Shown here one piece after another: positions 1-7,233 of a stretch of DNA of 45,665 bases. Every line of letters begins with the position of its first letter. The first letter of the stretch is position 1. The DNA lies in assembly GCF_003857055.1 (NCBI RefSeq), contig NZ_QGSZ01000394.1:1-45665 (forward strand), given 5' to 3'. The notes below the pieces were generated by a model. It saw nothing but the letters and a program-made list of their open reading frames with translations, made no database searches and was not told where the DNA came from. The DNA comes from Micromonospora inaquosa (lineage in GTDB: Bacteria > Actinomycetota > Actinomycetes > Mycobacteriales > Micromonosporaceae). The position numbers and the translations under genes were made by a program.

Positions 1-81
1 GTGCAGAGCTGGGAGGACGCCCTGGAGGTGCACCGGGGTGCCCCGCCGGTGCACCTCCAGGGCGTCCTCCCAGCTCTGCAC
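1..81. repeat. Perfect 36-bp inverted repeat at the window edge
   Basis: Bases 1-36 are the exact reverse complement of bases 46-81, with a 9-base spacer at 37-45. The right arm is the natural continuation of the kinase gene (PVQSWEDALEVHR read on the minus strand). The left arm re-reads the same bases backwards. A perfect fold-back exactly at a sequence end is the typical product of a chimeric hairpin read or a palindromic contig end, so the kinase reading below about position 45 should not be trusted. Confidence 0.9.
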
Positions 82-729
82 GGGCAGTGGCGCCTGCCCG
101 GTGAGGGTGCGGTAGAGCAGTGCGCCGAGGGCGTACACGTCGCTCGCCGGGTCGGGCGGGCCGGCGGTCAGCCGTTCCGGGGCGAAGTAGGCGGGGGTGC
201 CCATCAGTGGTTCACCGGACTGGCTGTCGAGGCCGCCGAGCGCGGCGATGCCGAAGTCGAGCACCTTGGCACCGGTGTCGGTGAGCATGACGTTGCCGGG
301 TTTGACGTCGCGGTGCACGACGCCGATGCGGTGCGCGGCGGCCAGCGCGGCGGCGATCTGCCCGGCCACCCGGACCGCCTCCGGCCAGGGCAGCGGCCCG
401 GTCCGCAGCCGGTCGGCCAGGTTGTGACCGTCGACGAGTTCCATCACCAGGTACGGGACCACGACGCCGTCGGCCAGGGTCGCCTCGGCGTAGTCGTACA
501 CCTGGGTCACGTGTGGGTGGGTCAGCCGGGCGGCCGCGCGGGCCTCGCGTTGGATGGTGGCCCGCAGCTGTGGGTCGGTGGCGAACTGCCCCGCGAGCAC
601 CTTGATCGCGACCGGCCGCCCCAGCACCTCGTCGTCGCCGCGCCACACCTCGGACATGCCGCCGAGACCGATCCGCTCGTGCAGTACGTAGCGGTCGTGG
701 AGGCGGAGAGTGGGCATGAGCGGCGACAT
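1..729 (-). CDS. Serine/threonine protein kinase, 3' end missing
   Basis: Eukaryotic-type Ser/Thr kinase, N-terminal 243 codons only; the gene runs off the window. Visible kinase signatures are the glycine-rich loop IGLGGMSEVW (residues 20-29), the ATP-anchoring lysine in VAIKVL (K43), the catalytic loop HRDVKPGN (139-146), the DFG motif (158-160) and the activation-segment end GTPAYFAPE with a following SDVYALG helix. It should phosphorylate proteins on Ser/Thr in the cytoplasm; whether a transmembrane helix or PASTA domains follow cannot be seen. The ATG at 729 is chosen over the ATG at 717 because GGTGAAG lies just upstream. The last ~15 codons lie inside a perfect fold-back repeat and are probably artefactual. 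Family assignment is certain; substrate unknown. Confidence 0.9.
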   Translation of the reverse strand, partial: MSPLMPTLRLHDRYVLHERIGLGGMSEVWRGDDEVLGRPVAIKVLAGQFATDPQLRATIQREARAAARLTHPHVTQVYDYAEATLADGVVVPYLVMELVDGHNLADRLRTGPLPWPEAVRVAGQIAAALAAAHRIGVVHRDVKPGNVMLTDTGAKVLDFGIAALGGLDSQSGEPLMGTPAYFAPERLTAGPPDPASDVYALGALLYRTLTGQAPLPVQSWEDALEVHRRGTPVHLQGVLPALH

Positions 730-827
730 GGCTTCACCAGTCTGCCTGGCAACGCCGCCTTCGACCACTCTGCGTGCCCGACCCCACACTGTTCGTCCCG
801 TGCGTACCGGAATGGGGTTGGGTTTGG

Positions 828-1031
828 TCAGGAGCAGCGGGGGGTGCCGGGCAGCGGTCGCGGTTGGATGCGGTCGGCGAGCCGGCGCAGGGCGAGGGCG
901 GTGGCCCGGCGGGTCGGCGCGAGCAGGGCCGGGCGGGGGTGTTCGACCTGGACCGGAGCGTCCGGTCGGGCCGAGTTGACGTGCCGGTTCATGGCGTCGA
1001 GCGCGGTGATGTAGCCGGTGGGAAGTTCCAT
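828..1031 (-). CDS. 67-aa hypothetical protein coupled to the LacI regulator
   Basis: Small unrecognised protein beginning MELPTGYITALDAMN and rich in Arg, Pro and Ala, with no membrane segment or cysteine cluster apart from a Cys near the end. The ATG at 1031 is preceded at 6 nt by AGGAG, which lies inside the last codons of the upstream lacI-type gene. A TTG at 1037 would overlap that gene's stop as TTGA. The good ribosome site and near-zero distance suggest co-transcription and possible translational coupling with the regulator. No homologous family is recognised from the sequence. It may be a small partner or simply a conserved lineage-specific protein; moderate confidence that it is real. 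Confidence 0.55.
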   Translation of the reverse strand: MELPTGYITALDAMNRHVNSARPDAPVQVEHPRPALLAPTRRATALALRRLADRIQPRPLPGTPRCS

Positions 1032-1033
1032 GG

Positions 1034-2098
1034 TCAACTCCTCGGGACAGGTCCGGTGGAGTCCCGGACGACGAGTGCGGTGGGCAGTAACACGTGACCG
1101 GCCGCGGCGTCCGCGGGCGGGTCGAGCAACAGTTCGGCGGCGATCCGGCCCTTCTCCTCGGCCGGCTGCCGGACGGTGGTGAGGCCAGCCGCGGCGGCCT
1201 CAGGAACGTCGTCGAAGCCGGTCACCGAGACGATTGGACGATCATGGGCCGGCCGCGCGGCCAGGGCGTCCAGCACACCGAGCGCGAGGACGTCGGAGCC
1301 GGCCAGCACGGCGGTCGGCGGTGCGGGTTGGTCGAACAGCCCGGCGATGGCCGCGGCTGCCGCCGGGCGGTTGTTGCCGGGCGCGTTGACCAGGGTCAGC
1401 TCGGCCCAGCCGACGCCGACCTCGGCGAAGGCGTCGGCGAACCCGGTGAGCCGACCCCGGGTGGTCGGATACGGCACCTGGTCGACCCCGGCCAGGGCGA
1501 GCGGGCCGGCCGGCGCGTCGGGCAGCACGGAGTCGGCGAGCAGCGCCACCCGACGGTGCCCGAGCCCAGCGACGTGCGCCGCGGCACTGCGCGCGGCGGC
1601 CCGCTCGTCGATGCCGACGAACCGCTCGTCGTCGCCGGCGTTGTCACGGGGGGCCGTGCTGACAAACGGCAGCCCGCGTTGACGGATCACGTCCAACGCC
1701 CATTGCTCGTCGGCGACGCAGTAGACGCAGAACCCGTCGACCGCGGCGTTCTCCACGGCCCGTCGGGCGTCGGTCACCCCCGGCGGCAGCGGCACCAGCA
1801 GCAGGCTCGTGCCGTGCCGCTCGGCCGCCGCGCCGACACCGGCGAGGAAGCGGACCGCGAACGGGTCGGTGAAGGCGTACGACAGTTGCGAGGTGAACAG
1901 CACCCCGATCGACCCGACGAAGCCTCGGCGCAGGGAGCGCGCGGTGGGGTTGGGGCCGGGGTACCCGAGTTGCCGGGCGGCGTCGAGGATCCGCTCGCGC
2001 AGGCTGGCGGAGAGTTGGTCGGGGCGGCTGTAGGCGTTGGACACGGTGCTGCGGGAGACGCCGACGGCATCGGCCACGGCTTGCAGTGTTGGCTTCAC
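1034..2098 (-). CDS. LacI-family transcriptional regulator
   Basis: Classic LacI/GalR repressor of about 354 aa. The N-terminal helix-turn-helix begins KPTLQAVADAVGVSRSTVSN (residues 2-21), followed by the hinge and a periplasmic-binding-protein-like effector domain (from about residue 60, IGVLFTSQLSYAF onward) that normally binds a sugar. The GTG at 2098 is preferred over the GTG at 2104 because AGAGAGG sits 5 nt upstream of it; the earlier GTG would abut that sequence. A 33-bp near-perfect inverted repeat lies directly upstream and overlaps this ribosome site, so autorepression is likely. It appears co-transcribed with the small gene downstream. No sugar-metabolism gene is adjacent, so the regulon is unknown. 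Confidence 0.93.
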   Translation of the reverse strand: MKPTLQAVADAVGVSRSTVSNAYSRPDQLSASLRERILDAARQLGYPGPNPTARSLRRGFVGSIGVLFTSQLSYAFTDPFAVRFLAGVGAAAERHGTSLLLVPLPPGVTDARRAVENAAVDGFCVYCVADEQWALDVIRQRGLPFVSTAPRDNAGDDERFVGIDERAAARSAAAHVAGLGHRRVALLADSVLPDAPAGPLALAGVDQVPYPTTRGRLTGFADAFAEVGVGWAELTLVNAPGNNRPAAAAAIAGLFDQPAPPTAVLAGSDVLALGVLDALAARPAHDRPIVSVTGFDDVPEAAAAGLTTVRQPAEEKGRIAAELLLDPPADAAAGHVLLPTALVVRDSTGPVPRS

Positions 2099-2106
2099 CG
2101 GCACCT

Positions 2107-2139
2107 CTCTGCATCGATCCAGTCTGAATCGATACAGAG
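2107..2139. promoter_or_regulatory. Probable LacI operator (inverted repeat)
   Basis: Two 16-base arms (2107-2122 and 2124-2139) around a single central base form CTCTGYATCGATYCAG and its complement with only two mismatches; each arm contains ATCGAT. It sits 8 nt upstream of the chosen lacI-type start codon and touches the ribosome site, a standard position for autorepression. Operator function is inferred. Confidence 0.75.
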
Positions 2140-2182
2140 GCTAACCCGACCAGTCAGCATCGGTCAAATACGTGAACTGAGA

Positions 2183-2200
2183 GCCCCCGCCGGCGGGGGC
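2183..2200 (-). terminator. GC-rich hairpin after the XRE-DUF5753 gene
   Basis: An 18-base perfect palindrome (GCCCCCGCC / GGCGGGGGC) lies 16 bases beyond the stop codon of the gene ending at 2216. There is no U-tract, as is usual for high-GC actinobacterial terminators. It could also separate that gene from the lacI-type promoter. Confidence 0.55.
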
Positions 2201-2215
2201 CTACGCGGGCGCGGG

Positions 2216-3103
2216 TCAGGCCGGGTAGGTGTCGTCCAGCAGTCGGCTGAGGATCTCCGCCGTACGCTCCGGCGGCTCGGCCTCGACACAGAGCCGCTCC
2301 ATCGCCACCGCGTAGTAATCCAGGTCGTCGCGCTTGTCGAGGTAGATGGCGCTGGTGAGCTGTTCGATGTAGACGATGTCGGGCAACTCCTGGTCACCGA
2401 AGCGCAGGATGGTGAAGGCGCCCCCGGCGGCGGCGTGGCCGCCGGCGGCGAACGGAATCACCTGGAGCCGGATGTGGGGCGACTTGGTCGCCTCGATGAG
2501 CGCGGTGAGCTGGCCGCGCATGACGTCGGCGCCACCGATGGGCCGGCGCAGCGCCGCCTCGTCCACCACGGCCCAGAGCTGCGGCGGGCTCTCCCGGTGG
2601 AGCAGCTGCTGGCGCTGCATCCGCAGCGCGACGCGCCTGTCGATCTCGCCCGGATCAGCCGCGCCGTGCCCCAGCAGCACGACCGCCCGGGCGTACTCCC
2701 GGGTCTGCAACAGACCGGGCACGAACTGCACCTCGTAGCTGCGGATCAGCGCGGCGGCGGCCTCCAGGCCCAGGTACGACTGGAACCACTGCGGCAACAC
2801 GTCGCCGTAGCGGTGCCACCAGCCGGGGCTGTTCGCGTCCCGTGCGAGTTTGAGCAGCGCGTCGCGCTCGTGTTCATCGGTGACGCCGTAGAGGGTCAGC
2901 AGGTCCGCGACGTCGCGCTCCTTGAAGCCGACCCGGCCCAGCTCCATCCGGCTGATTTTGGATTCGGAGGAGCGGATCTCCCAACCGGCGCCCTCCCGGG
3001 TCACCCCGCTGGACTCCCGGAGGCGACGCAACTGGGCGCCGAGCAGCATGCGCAGCACGGTCGGCCCGCTTGTCGGACCGCCGTCGGCGGGAACCATCGT
3101 CAC
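2216..3103 (-). CDS. XRE-family regulator with DUF5753 (Scr1-like) domain
   Basis: About 295 aa. N-terminal helix-turn-helix of the XRE type (LGAQLRRLRESSGVTREG, then SSESKISRMELG, about residues 18-55) followed by the DUF5753 domain (about 95-285) with its usual landmarks PGLLQTREYARAV, RMQRQQLL and LDLDYYAVAMERLC-like C-terminus. Such proteins are cytoplasmic DNA-binding regulators very abundant in mycelial actinobacteria and are nearly always paired with a DUF397 protein, as here. GTG at 3103 is chosen because GGAGG (3111-3115) lies 7 nt upstream; an ATG at 3097 is possible. The partner gene lies 144 bp upstream on the same strand, leaving room for a separate promoter. Target genes cannot be told from sequence. 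Confidence 0.9.
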   Translation of the reverse strand: MTMVPADGGPTSGPTVLRMLLGAQLRRLRESSGVTREGAGWEIRSSESKISRMELGRVGFKERDVADLLTLYGVTDEHERDALLKLARDANSPGWWHRYGDVLPQWFQSYLGLEAAAALIRSYEVQFVPGLLQTREYARAVVLLGHGAADPGEIDRRVALRMQRQQLLHRESPPQLWAVVDEAALRRPIGGADVMRGQLTALIEATKSPHIRLQVIPFAAGGHAAAGGAFTILRFGDQELPDIVYIEQLTSAIYLDKRDDLDYYAVAMERLCVEAEPPERTAEILSRLLDDTYPA

Positions 3104-3247
3104 GTGCGGACCTCCGGACACCGACCCACGACGGCCGGGCGCCCCGGCCCGACCGACGTGTAAGCATGCCATGGACCGACAGTGAGGTGAACTCCTCCGC
3201 ATCGGTGAATAAGTCCCGTCCCCGGGACGACCTACCCCCCCGGACGG

Positions 3248-3487
3248 TCAGTTGATCAGATGGTCGAAATCCCCGTCCCGCGCACCGAGAACGAAGGCGG
3301 CGATCTCATCCACCGTGTAGATCAACGCTGGCCCCTCCGGGTGTCGTGAGTTGCGGACCGCGATGCCCGTTCCCCCGGGCAGTTCGGCGAGTTCGACGCA
3401 GTTGCCGCTGGGATTGCTACGGCGGCTCTTCTGCCAGCTCAGCGGGGGCAACTGATGGATCGGTACGCCATTGGGTGGCTGATGCAT
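3248..3487 (-). CDS. DUF397 domain-containing protein
   Basis: 79 aa, the normal size of the family. The signature LSWQKSRRSNPSGNCVELA (residues 16-34) and the later IAVRNSRHPEGPALIYT and FVLGARDGDFD are all present. DUF397 proteins accompany XRE-DUF5753 regulators, and here the regulator lies directly downstream on the same strand. The two are thought to work as a regulator and small antagonist or partner, comparable to the WhiJ-type loci of Streptomyces (family knowledge, not shown here). The ribosome site is weak (GAAAG 9 nt upstream). Confidence 0.92.
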   Translation of the reverse strand: MHQPPNGVPIHQLPPLSWQKSRRSNPSGNCVELAELPGGTGIAVRNSRHPEGPALIYTVDEIAAFVLGARDGDFDHLIN

Positions 3488-3739
3488 GGAGGCGTCTTTC
3501 TGTTACGAGCCCGCCGGTGGCCGTGGGAGGAGCGGTGACGGCGAGGGGGTGCGGTATCGACATTGGACGGTTCTGCACGTGCATCTGCTATTGCATCTGC
3601 ATCCGACGGCGAGCATGATAACGCACATGATCGGTGCCCATCCGTTCACTTTGCGTTACCCCCACACGGGCAACGATCAGGCAAAACTGGGCCCGACGCG
3701 GCGCGCCGCGTCAACCGAAGACTGGAGGCGGTCGCGGCG
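3488..3739. other. Divergent intergenic region, DUF397 / GGDEF
   Basis: 252 bp between divergent genes with lower GC than the surroundings. It contains a direct repeat of GCATCTGC at 3581-3588 and 3593-3600 (12-bp period). No clear consensus promoter was identified. It presumably holds promoters in both directions. Confidence 0.5.
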
Positions 3740-4402
3740 ATGGGAGGGTTCGTGCCGGATCCGATGAGTGTCGCCTCCGGCGTCTGCGCGGCCGGCGCAC
3801 TGCTCTCCTCCTGGCAACTGCGCCGACGGGCGGTGCGCGCCGAAGCCGAGATCGGCCACCTGCAGGCCGAGTTGGCCGCCGAACGGCACGCCGCCAGTCA
3901 CGACCCGCTCACCGGGCTGCCCAACCGACGTGCCTTCTACCGCCTGGCAGCCGCCCTGCTCACCGACGCCGCCAGCCAGCCGCTGATCGCCGTGGTGCTC
4001 GACCTGGACGACTTCAAGCAGATCAACGACCGGTACGGGCACGCCGCCGGAGACCAGGTGCTGATCAGTGTGGCCGAACGGCTCGCCGGCTTCGCCGGGG
4101 ACAACCTCGTCGCCCGCCTCGGCGGTGACGAGTTCGCCGGCCTGCTCTCCAGCCCCACCGTCGACCGCCGCTGGATCGAGCACTCCACCCGCCGACTCAG
4201 CGAGACCGTCGCCGCGCCGATCCGGCTGAGCGGGTGCAGCGTCCGGGTCACCGCCTCCGTGGGGCTCGCCCCGGTGACCGGCCCGGCCCAGCTCACCGAC
4301 GCGCTCAGCCGCGCCGACGCCGCGATGTACCAGGCGAAGAGCCTCGGCGGCGCCCGATCGCCCCGCCAACTGGTCGACAGCGCGTTCCTCGGCGAGCGCT
4401 GA
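3740..4402 (+). CDS. GGDEF-domain protein (putative diguanylate cyclase)
   Basis: 220 aa. A short N-terminal stretch (residues 8-26) could be a weak membrane segment, followed by a coiled-coil-like linker (AEAEIGHLQAELAAE). The GGDEF domain begins at DPLTGLPNRRAFY and has an intact active site GGDEF at 128-132 and DLDDFKQIND, so it should make cyclic di-GMP from two GTP. The inhibitory RxxD site expected 5 residues before GGDEF reads FAGD, so product feedback through that site is probably absent. There is no sensory domain beyond the short N-terminus, so activity may depend on dimerisation or a partner. The start is uncertain: ATG 3740 has GGAGG 11 nt upstream; GTG 3752 and ATG 3764 are alternatives. 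It converges on rox with only 5 bases between stops. Confidence 0.88.
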   Translation: MGGFVPDPMSVASGVCAAGALLSSWQLRRRAVRAEAEIGHLQAELAAERHAASHDPLTGLPNRRAFYRLAAALLTDAASQPLIAVVLDLDDFKQINDRYGHAAGDQVLISVAERLAGFAGDNLVARLGGDEFAGLLSSPTVDRRWIEHSTRRLSETVAAPIRLSGCSVRVTASVGLAPVTGPAQLTDALSRADAAMYQAKSLGGARSPRQLVDSAFLGER

Positions 4403-4407
4403 CCGTT

Positions 4408-5835
4408 TCAGCTGACCGGCGCGCCGAACCACCTGAGCAGCTGGCTGAGCAGGTCGGTCTGGTCGTCGCCCACCCACGCCACGTGACCGTCGGGCCGTAG
4501 CAGCACGGCGGGCACCTCCAACTCCTCGCTGACGTCGACGACGTGGTCGACCCGCTCCTCCCAGCCGGCGACCGAGAGCTGGCCGGTCTGATCGAGCAGC
4601 AGGCCGCGGCCGCCGTGCATCAGCTCGTAGAGGCGCCCCCGCGCCAGCCGTACGTCACGCATGTGGCGCCCGAGCATGTCGTGGCCCGCGCCGAAGTCGT
4701 AGCGGACCCCGATCGCGGTGATCTTCTCGATCAGGTACCTGTTGACGTCCTCGAAGTCCAACAGCTCGGACAACAGTTGGCGCACGGACCGCGGCCCCGG
4801 CTCGGGTGAGAGCAGCAGCATCTGCGCCCGGGTGTTGTTCAGCACGTCCGAGGCCACCGGATGCCGTTCGCTGTGGTAGCTGTCCAGCAGTCCCTCCGGC
4901 GCCCAGCCGTTGAGCTCGGCGGCCAGTTTCCAGCCGAGGTTGAAGGCGTCCTGGATACCGAGGTTGAGACCCTGCCCGCCGGTCGGCGGGTGGATGTGCG
5001 CCGCGTCGCCGGCCAGCAGCACCCGGCCGACCCGGTAACGCTCGGCCAGCCGGGTGGCGTCACCGAAGCGGGAGAGCCAGCGCGGTGAGTGGACACCGAA
5101 GTCGGTGCCCGCGTACACCCGCAGTTGGTGTTTGAAGTCGTCGATGGTCGGCGGGACCGTGCGGTCCTCCACCACCCCCTCGGCCGGAACGAGGACGCGG
5201 TACACCCCGCCTCCGAGGGGCCCAAGACCGAATCGGAGATGGGCCTTGCGGACCTCGGCGACCACGTCGGCCACTGTCTCTGGCGGCACGCCCACCTCCA
5301 TCTCGCCCAGCAACGTCTCGACGCTGCTGGGCTCGCCGGGAAAGCCGACACCGAGCAGCCCGCGTACTGTGCTGCGACCGCCGTCGCAGCCGACGAGGTA
5401 GCGCGACCGCAAATGCGTCCCATCGGCCAGCCGCACCGTCACCCCGTTGTCGTCCTGCCTCAGCCCGACGAGTTCGCTGCCGCGCCGGATCTCGACGCCG
5501 ACCTCGCCGGCGTGCTCGCTCAGGAGACGGTCGGTGGTGGTCTGCGGAATGCCGAGGACGTACGCGTGTGCGGTGTCCAGCCCGCCCGGCGACGGCTTGG
5601 GAATCGCGGCGAAGAAGCCCCCGACCGGGTGCTGCTGTCCGAGGGCGAGGAACCGCTCCAGCAAACCTCGCTGGTCCAGCACCTCGATGCTGCGTGCGTG
5701 CAGGCCGAGCGCGCGGACGTAGCTGGTCGGCTCGGCCTCCTTTTCGAGCACGAGCGCGTGCAACCCGTGCAGCCGCAACTCACTGGCCACCATCAAGCCA
5801 GTCGGTCCGCCGCCAGCAATGATGACATCGATCAT
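4408..5835 (-). CDS. rox: Rifampin monooxygenase (FAD-dependent, Rox type)
   Basis: 475 aa class A flavoprotein monooxygenase. The FAD-binding GGGPTG (residues 8-13) opens the protein (MIDVIIAGGGPTGLM); the DG motif GCDGGRSTVR and the GD motif GDAAHIHPPTGGQGLN (about 275-290) follow. The whole sequence matches my memory of the Rox proteins of Streptomyces venezuelae and Nocardia, including VDHVVDVSEELEVPAVLLRP near the C-terminus. Rox hydroxylates rifamycins with NADPH and O2, leading to ring opening and inactivation. ATG 5835 is chosen because GGGAG lies 5 nt upstream and Rox proteins start MIDV; an upstream TTG at 5856 is unlikely. A 19-bp rifamycin-associated element lies 58 bp upstream, strongly supporting the assignment and predicting induction by rifamycins. 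Confidence 0.93.
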   Translation of the reverse strand: MIDVIIAGGGPTGLMVASELRLHGLHALVLEKEAEPTSYVRALGLHARSIEVLDQRGLLERFLALGQQHPVGGFFAAIPKPSPGGLDTAHAYVLGIPQTTTDRLLSEHAGEVGVEIRRGSELVGLRQDDNGVTVRLADGTHLRSRYLVGCDGGRSTVRGLLGVGFPGEPSSVETLLGEMEVGVPPETVADVVAEVRKAHLRFGLGPLGGGVYRVLVPAEGVVEDRTVPPTIDDFKHQLRVYAGTDFGVHSPRWLSRFGDATRLAERYRVGRVLLAGDAAHIHPPTGGQGLNLGIQDAFNLGWKLAAELNGWAPEGLLDSYHSERHPVASDVLNNTRAQMLLLSPEPGPRSVRQLLSELLDFEDVNRYLIEKITAIGVRYDFGAGHDMLGRHMRDVRLARGRLYELMHGGRGLLLDQTGQLSVAGWEERVDHVVDVSEELEVPAVLLRPDGHVAWVGDDQTDLLSQLLRWFGAPVS

Positions 5836-5851
5836 GGAATCTCCCGATTTC

Positions 5852-5863
5852 CCCAAATTTGGG
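5852..5863. promoter_or_regulatory. Perfect palindrome CCCAAATTTGGG in the rox leader
   Basis: A 12-base perfect palindrome, conspicuously AT-rich at its core, located between the rifamycin-associated element and the rox ribosome site. It lies inside the predicted untranslated leader, so it could act as an operator or as a small RNA stem. Function unknown. Confidence 0.4.
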
Positions 5864-5892
5864 CGTCGGCTGGAGATTCTGGGGCACCACCC

Positions 5893-5911
5893 GGGTCTTG
5901 CCGCAAGGCCC
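5893..5911 (-). promoter_or_regulatory. Rifamycin-associated element (RAE)
   Basis: Read toward rox the sequence is GGGCCTTGCGGCAAGACCC, exactly 19 bp, an inverted repeat with one mismatch around a central G. It matches my recollection of the RAE (core CTTGC-G-GCAAG) found upstream of rifamycin-inactivating genes of several unrelated families in actinomycetes (rox, rgt, rph and others). It is the cis element linked to rifamycin induction. It starts about where transcription from the -10-like TATATC (5919-5924) would begin. Confidence 0.9.
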
Positions 5912-5918
5912 CCGGTGC

Positions 5919-5954
5919 GATATATGTTGGAGGTGGCAGAGAGCGGATCCGCTC
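5919..5954 (-). promoter_or_regulatory. Probable rox promoter with -35 palindrome
   Basis: On the minus strand TATATC (5919-5924) is a good -10 box. The -35 region expected 17 nt upstream falls inside a perfect 14-base palindrome GAGCGGATCCGCTC (5941-5954) and has no consensus hexamer, which suggests either an activator or a repressor site. Predicted leader of about 77 nt contains the RAE. Confidence 0.5.
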
Positions 5955-5999
5955 TTTGCCTTACTTTTTGTCCGGTGCAGACGACGAGCCGGTCGCCGC

Positions 6000-7022
6000 T
6001 CAGAGCCGCCGGTCACTGTCGCGCAACGCCGCGTGGGCCAGAGTGACCAGATCCACCTGTGACACCAGCCCTCGCACGATCCGCGCCGCCCGGCCCCGGT
6101 CGGCCGCCTCGGCGTCGAGGTCCAACGCCTGGCGGGTCCAGTCGCTGAGGTCGTCGAGCGCGCGGACCGCGAGGAACCAGGCCAGACGCACCGGGTCGAC
6201 GTCGGTGGTGCCGTAGCCGGCGAGCACGGCCTGCTGCTGCTCGGCAGTGATCGGCGCGAAGGCGAGCACCCCGCCGAGGACGAACATGAGGTCGCACTCA
6301 GGCGGGGCGAGGACCGCGTCGTCCCAGTCGATCAGCCAGACCTGCCCGTCCGCGCCGAGCAGCAGGTTGCCCAGGTGCGGGTCGCCGTGGCAGACGACTG
6401 CCGCGCCGGGCCGGTCGTACTGGTCAACGGCGCGACGCTCGACCTCGCGGGTCAGCACCCCCAGCCGGTCGGCCACCGCGGACCACACCCCTGCCAGTTC
6501 CGCGACCAGCGGGTCCGCGAGATCGGCCGGGTCCGGGTCGCGCAGCCGCGCGGCCGTCGCGCGGGTCGCGGTCACGATCGACTGGTACGCGGCACCGCCC
6601 GCCGGTAGCAGCCGGCTCAGCTCGTCGGTCACCGGCACCTCGTGCACGGCGGCCAGCACCTCGCCGTACGCGCGCCAGTGCGCACTGGTCATCGGGCCGT
6701 CGAGCGCCCGCTGGCCGGAGACCCACGGCACCACAGAGAGGCGGCGGCCGTCGTGGTCGATCGACAGCCGTCCGTCGTCGGCCCGCAGCGGCGCGACGAT
6801 GCCCGGCACACGCCGCTCGGCCAGGTACGCCGTCACGACCAGGCCGGCCGGGGTGCCGCCACCGCTCAGCTTGACCGCGTACCGACAGCCGTCGGCTGCC
6901 TGAGCCAGCCACAGTCGGGCATGCTGGTCAGCCCCGGAGGTGACCCGCTCCATCATGGACAGGCGCAGGCCGAAGCCCGTCCGTACCTGTTCGGCCACCT
7001 GCCGTGCGACGTCCTGCACCAT
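6000..7022 (-). CDS. Phosphotransferase of the aminoglycoside phosphotransferase (APH) fold
   Basis: 340 aa, cytoplasmic. The catalytic loop CHGDPHLGN (residues 211-219) and the metal-binding LIDWDD (230-235) are canonical for the APH/choline-kinase fold; the N-lobe lysine is in YAVKLSGG (about 48-55). It should transfer the gamma-phosphate of ATP to a small molecule. Substrate cannot be read from sequence: an aminoglycoside or spectinomycin-like compound, a macrolide, or a cellular metabolite are all possible. It lies directly upstream of rox on the same strand but 165 bp away with a separate promoter in between, so it is not necessarily part of a resistance operon. A CATGGT box 6 nt before the ATG hints at a leaderless transcript. 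Confidence 0.85.
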   Translation of the reverse strand: MVQDVARQVAEQVRTGFGLRLSMMERVTSGADQHARLWLAQAADGCRYAVKLSGGGTPAGLVVTAYLAERRVPGIVAPLRADDGRLSIDHDGRRLSVVPWVSGQRALDGPMTSAHWRAYGEVLAAVHEVPVTDELSRLLPAGGAAYQSIVTATRATAARLRDPDPADLADPLVAELAGVWSAVADRLGVLTREVERRAVDQYDRPGAAVVCHGDPHLGNLLLGADGQVWLIDWDDAVLAPPECDLMFVLGGVLAFAPITAEQQQAVLAGYGTTDVDPVRLAWFLAVRALDDLSDWTRQALDLDAEAADRGRAARIVRGLVSQVDLVTLAHAALRDSDRRL

Positions 7023-7198
7023 GCGGACACCATGCCAGCGCTCCGGCCACCGACCCGGCGGTTTTGCTTTCTGGCCGGCAAACCCAGCCAGGTGCTGATC
7101 ATCGTCACGCCGATCTGGCTCGGTCAGCCGCCGGACGCGAAGGGTGCCGCGGGCGACCCGAGCAGGGAGTGAACCTGACCGCCCGACGCGTCACGGTC

Positions 7199-7225
7199 GG
7201 GCTGCCCCACCGCTGGGGGCAGCCC
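7199..7225 (-). terminator. Hairpin after the PemK-like gene
   Basis: Perfect 10-bp stem GGGCTGCCCC / GGGGCAGCCC with a 7-base loop, 9 bases beyond the stop codon of the gene ending at 7234. No U-tract. Position and strength fit an intrinsic terminator of the high-GC type. Confidence 0.65.
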
Positions 7226-7233
7226 GGCGGCGG

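Noticed and set aside
1034..2104. GTG 2104 as the LacI-type start
   Set aside because: The purine-rich ribosome sequence directly touches this codon, whereas it is 5 nt from GTG 2098.
1094..3163. Long open frame on the plus strand opposite the LacI and XRE genes
   Set aside because: Composed of low-complexity Gly/Arg/Val text without any family motif; it spans two clear minus-strand genes and the intergenic operator. A product of high GC.
3581..3600. GCATCTGC direct repeat as a CRISPR or iteron start
   Set aside because: Only two copies with 12-bp period; no array, no replication gene nearby.
5780..6016. Minus-strand open frame over the rox leader, possible leader peptide
   Set aside because: It starts inside the upstream APH-like gene and upstream of the predicted rox promoter, so it would not be on the rox transcript; no ribosome site.
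4408..7022. rox and the APH-like gene as one resistance operon
   Set aside because: The 165-bp gap holds a promoter, RAE and palindromes for rox alone; co-transcription is possible by read-through but not supported.
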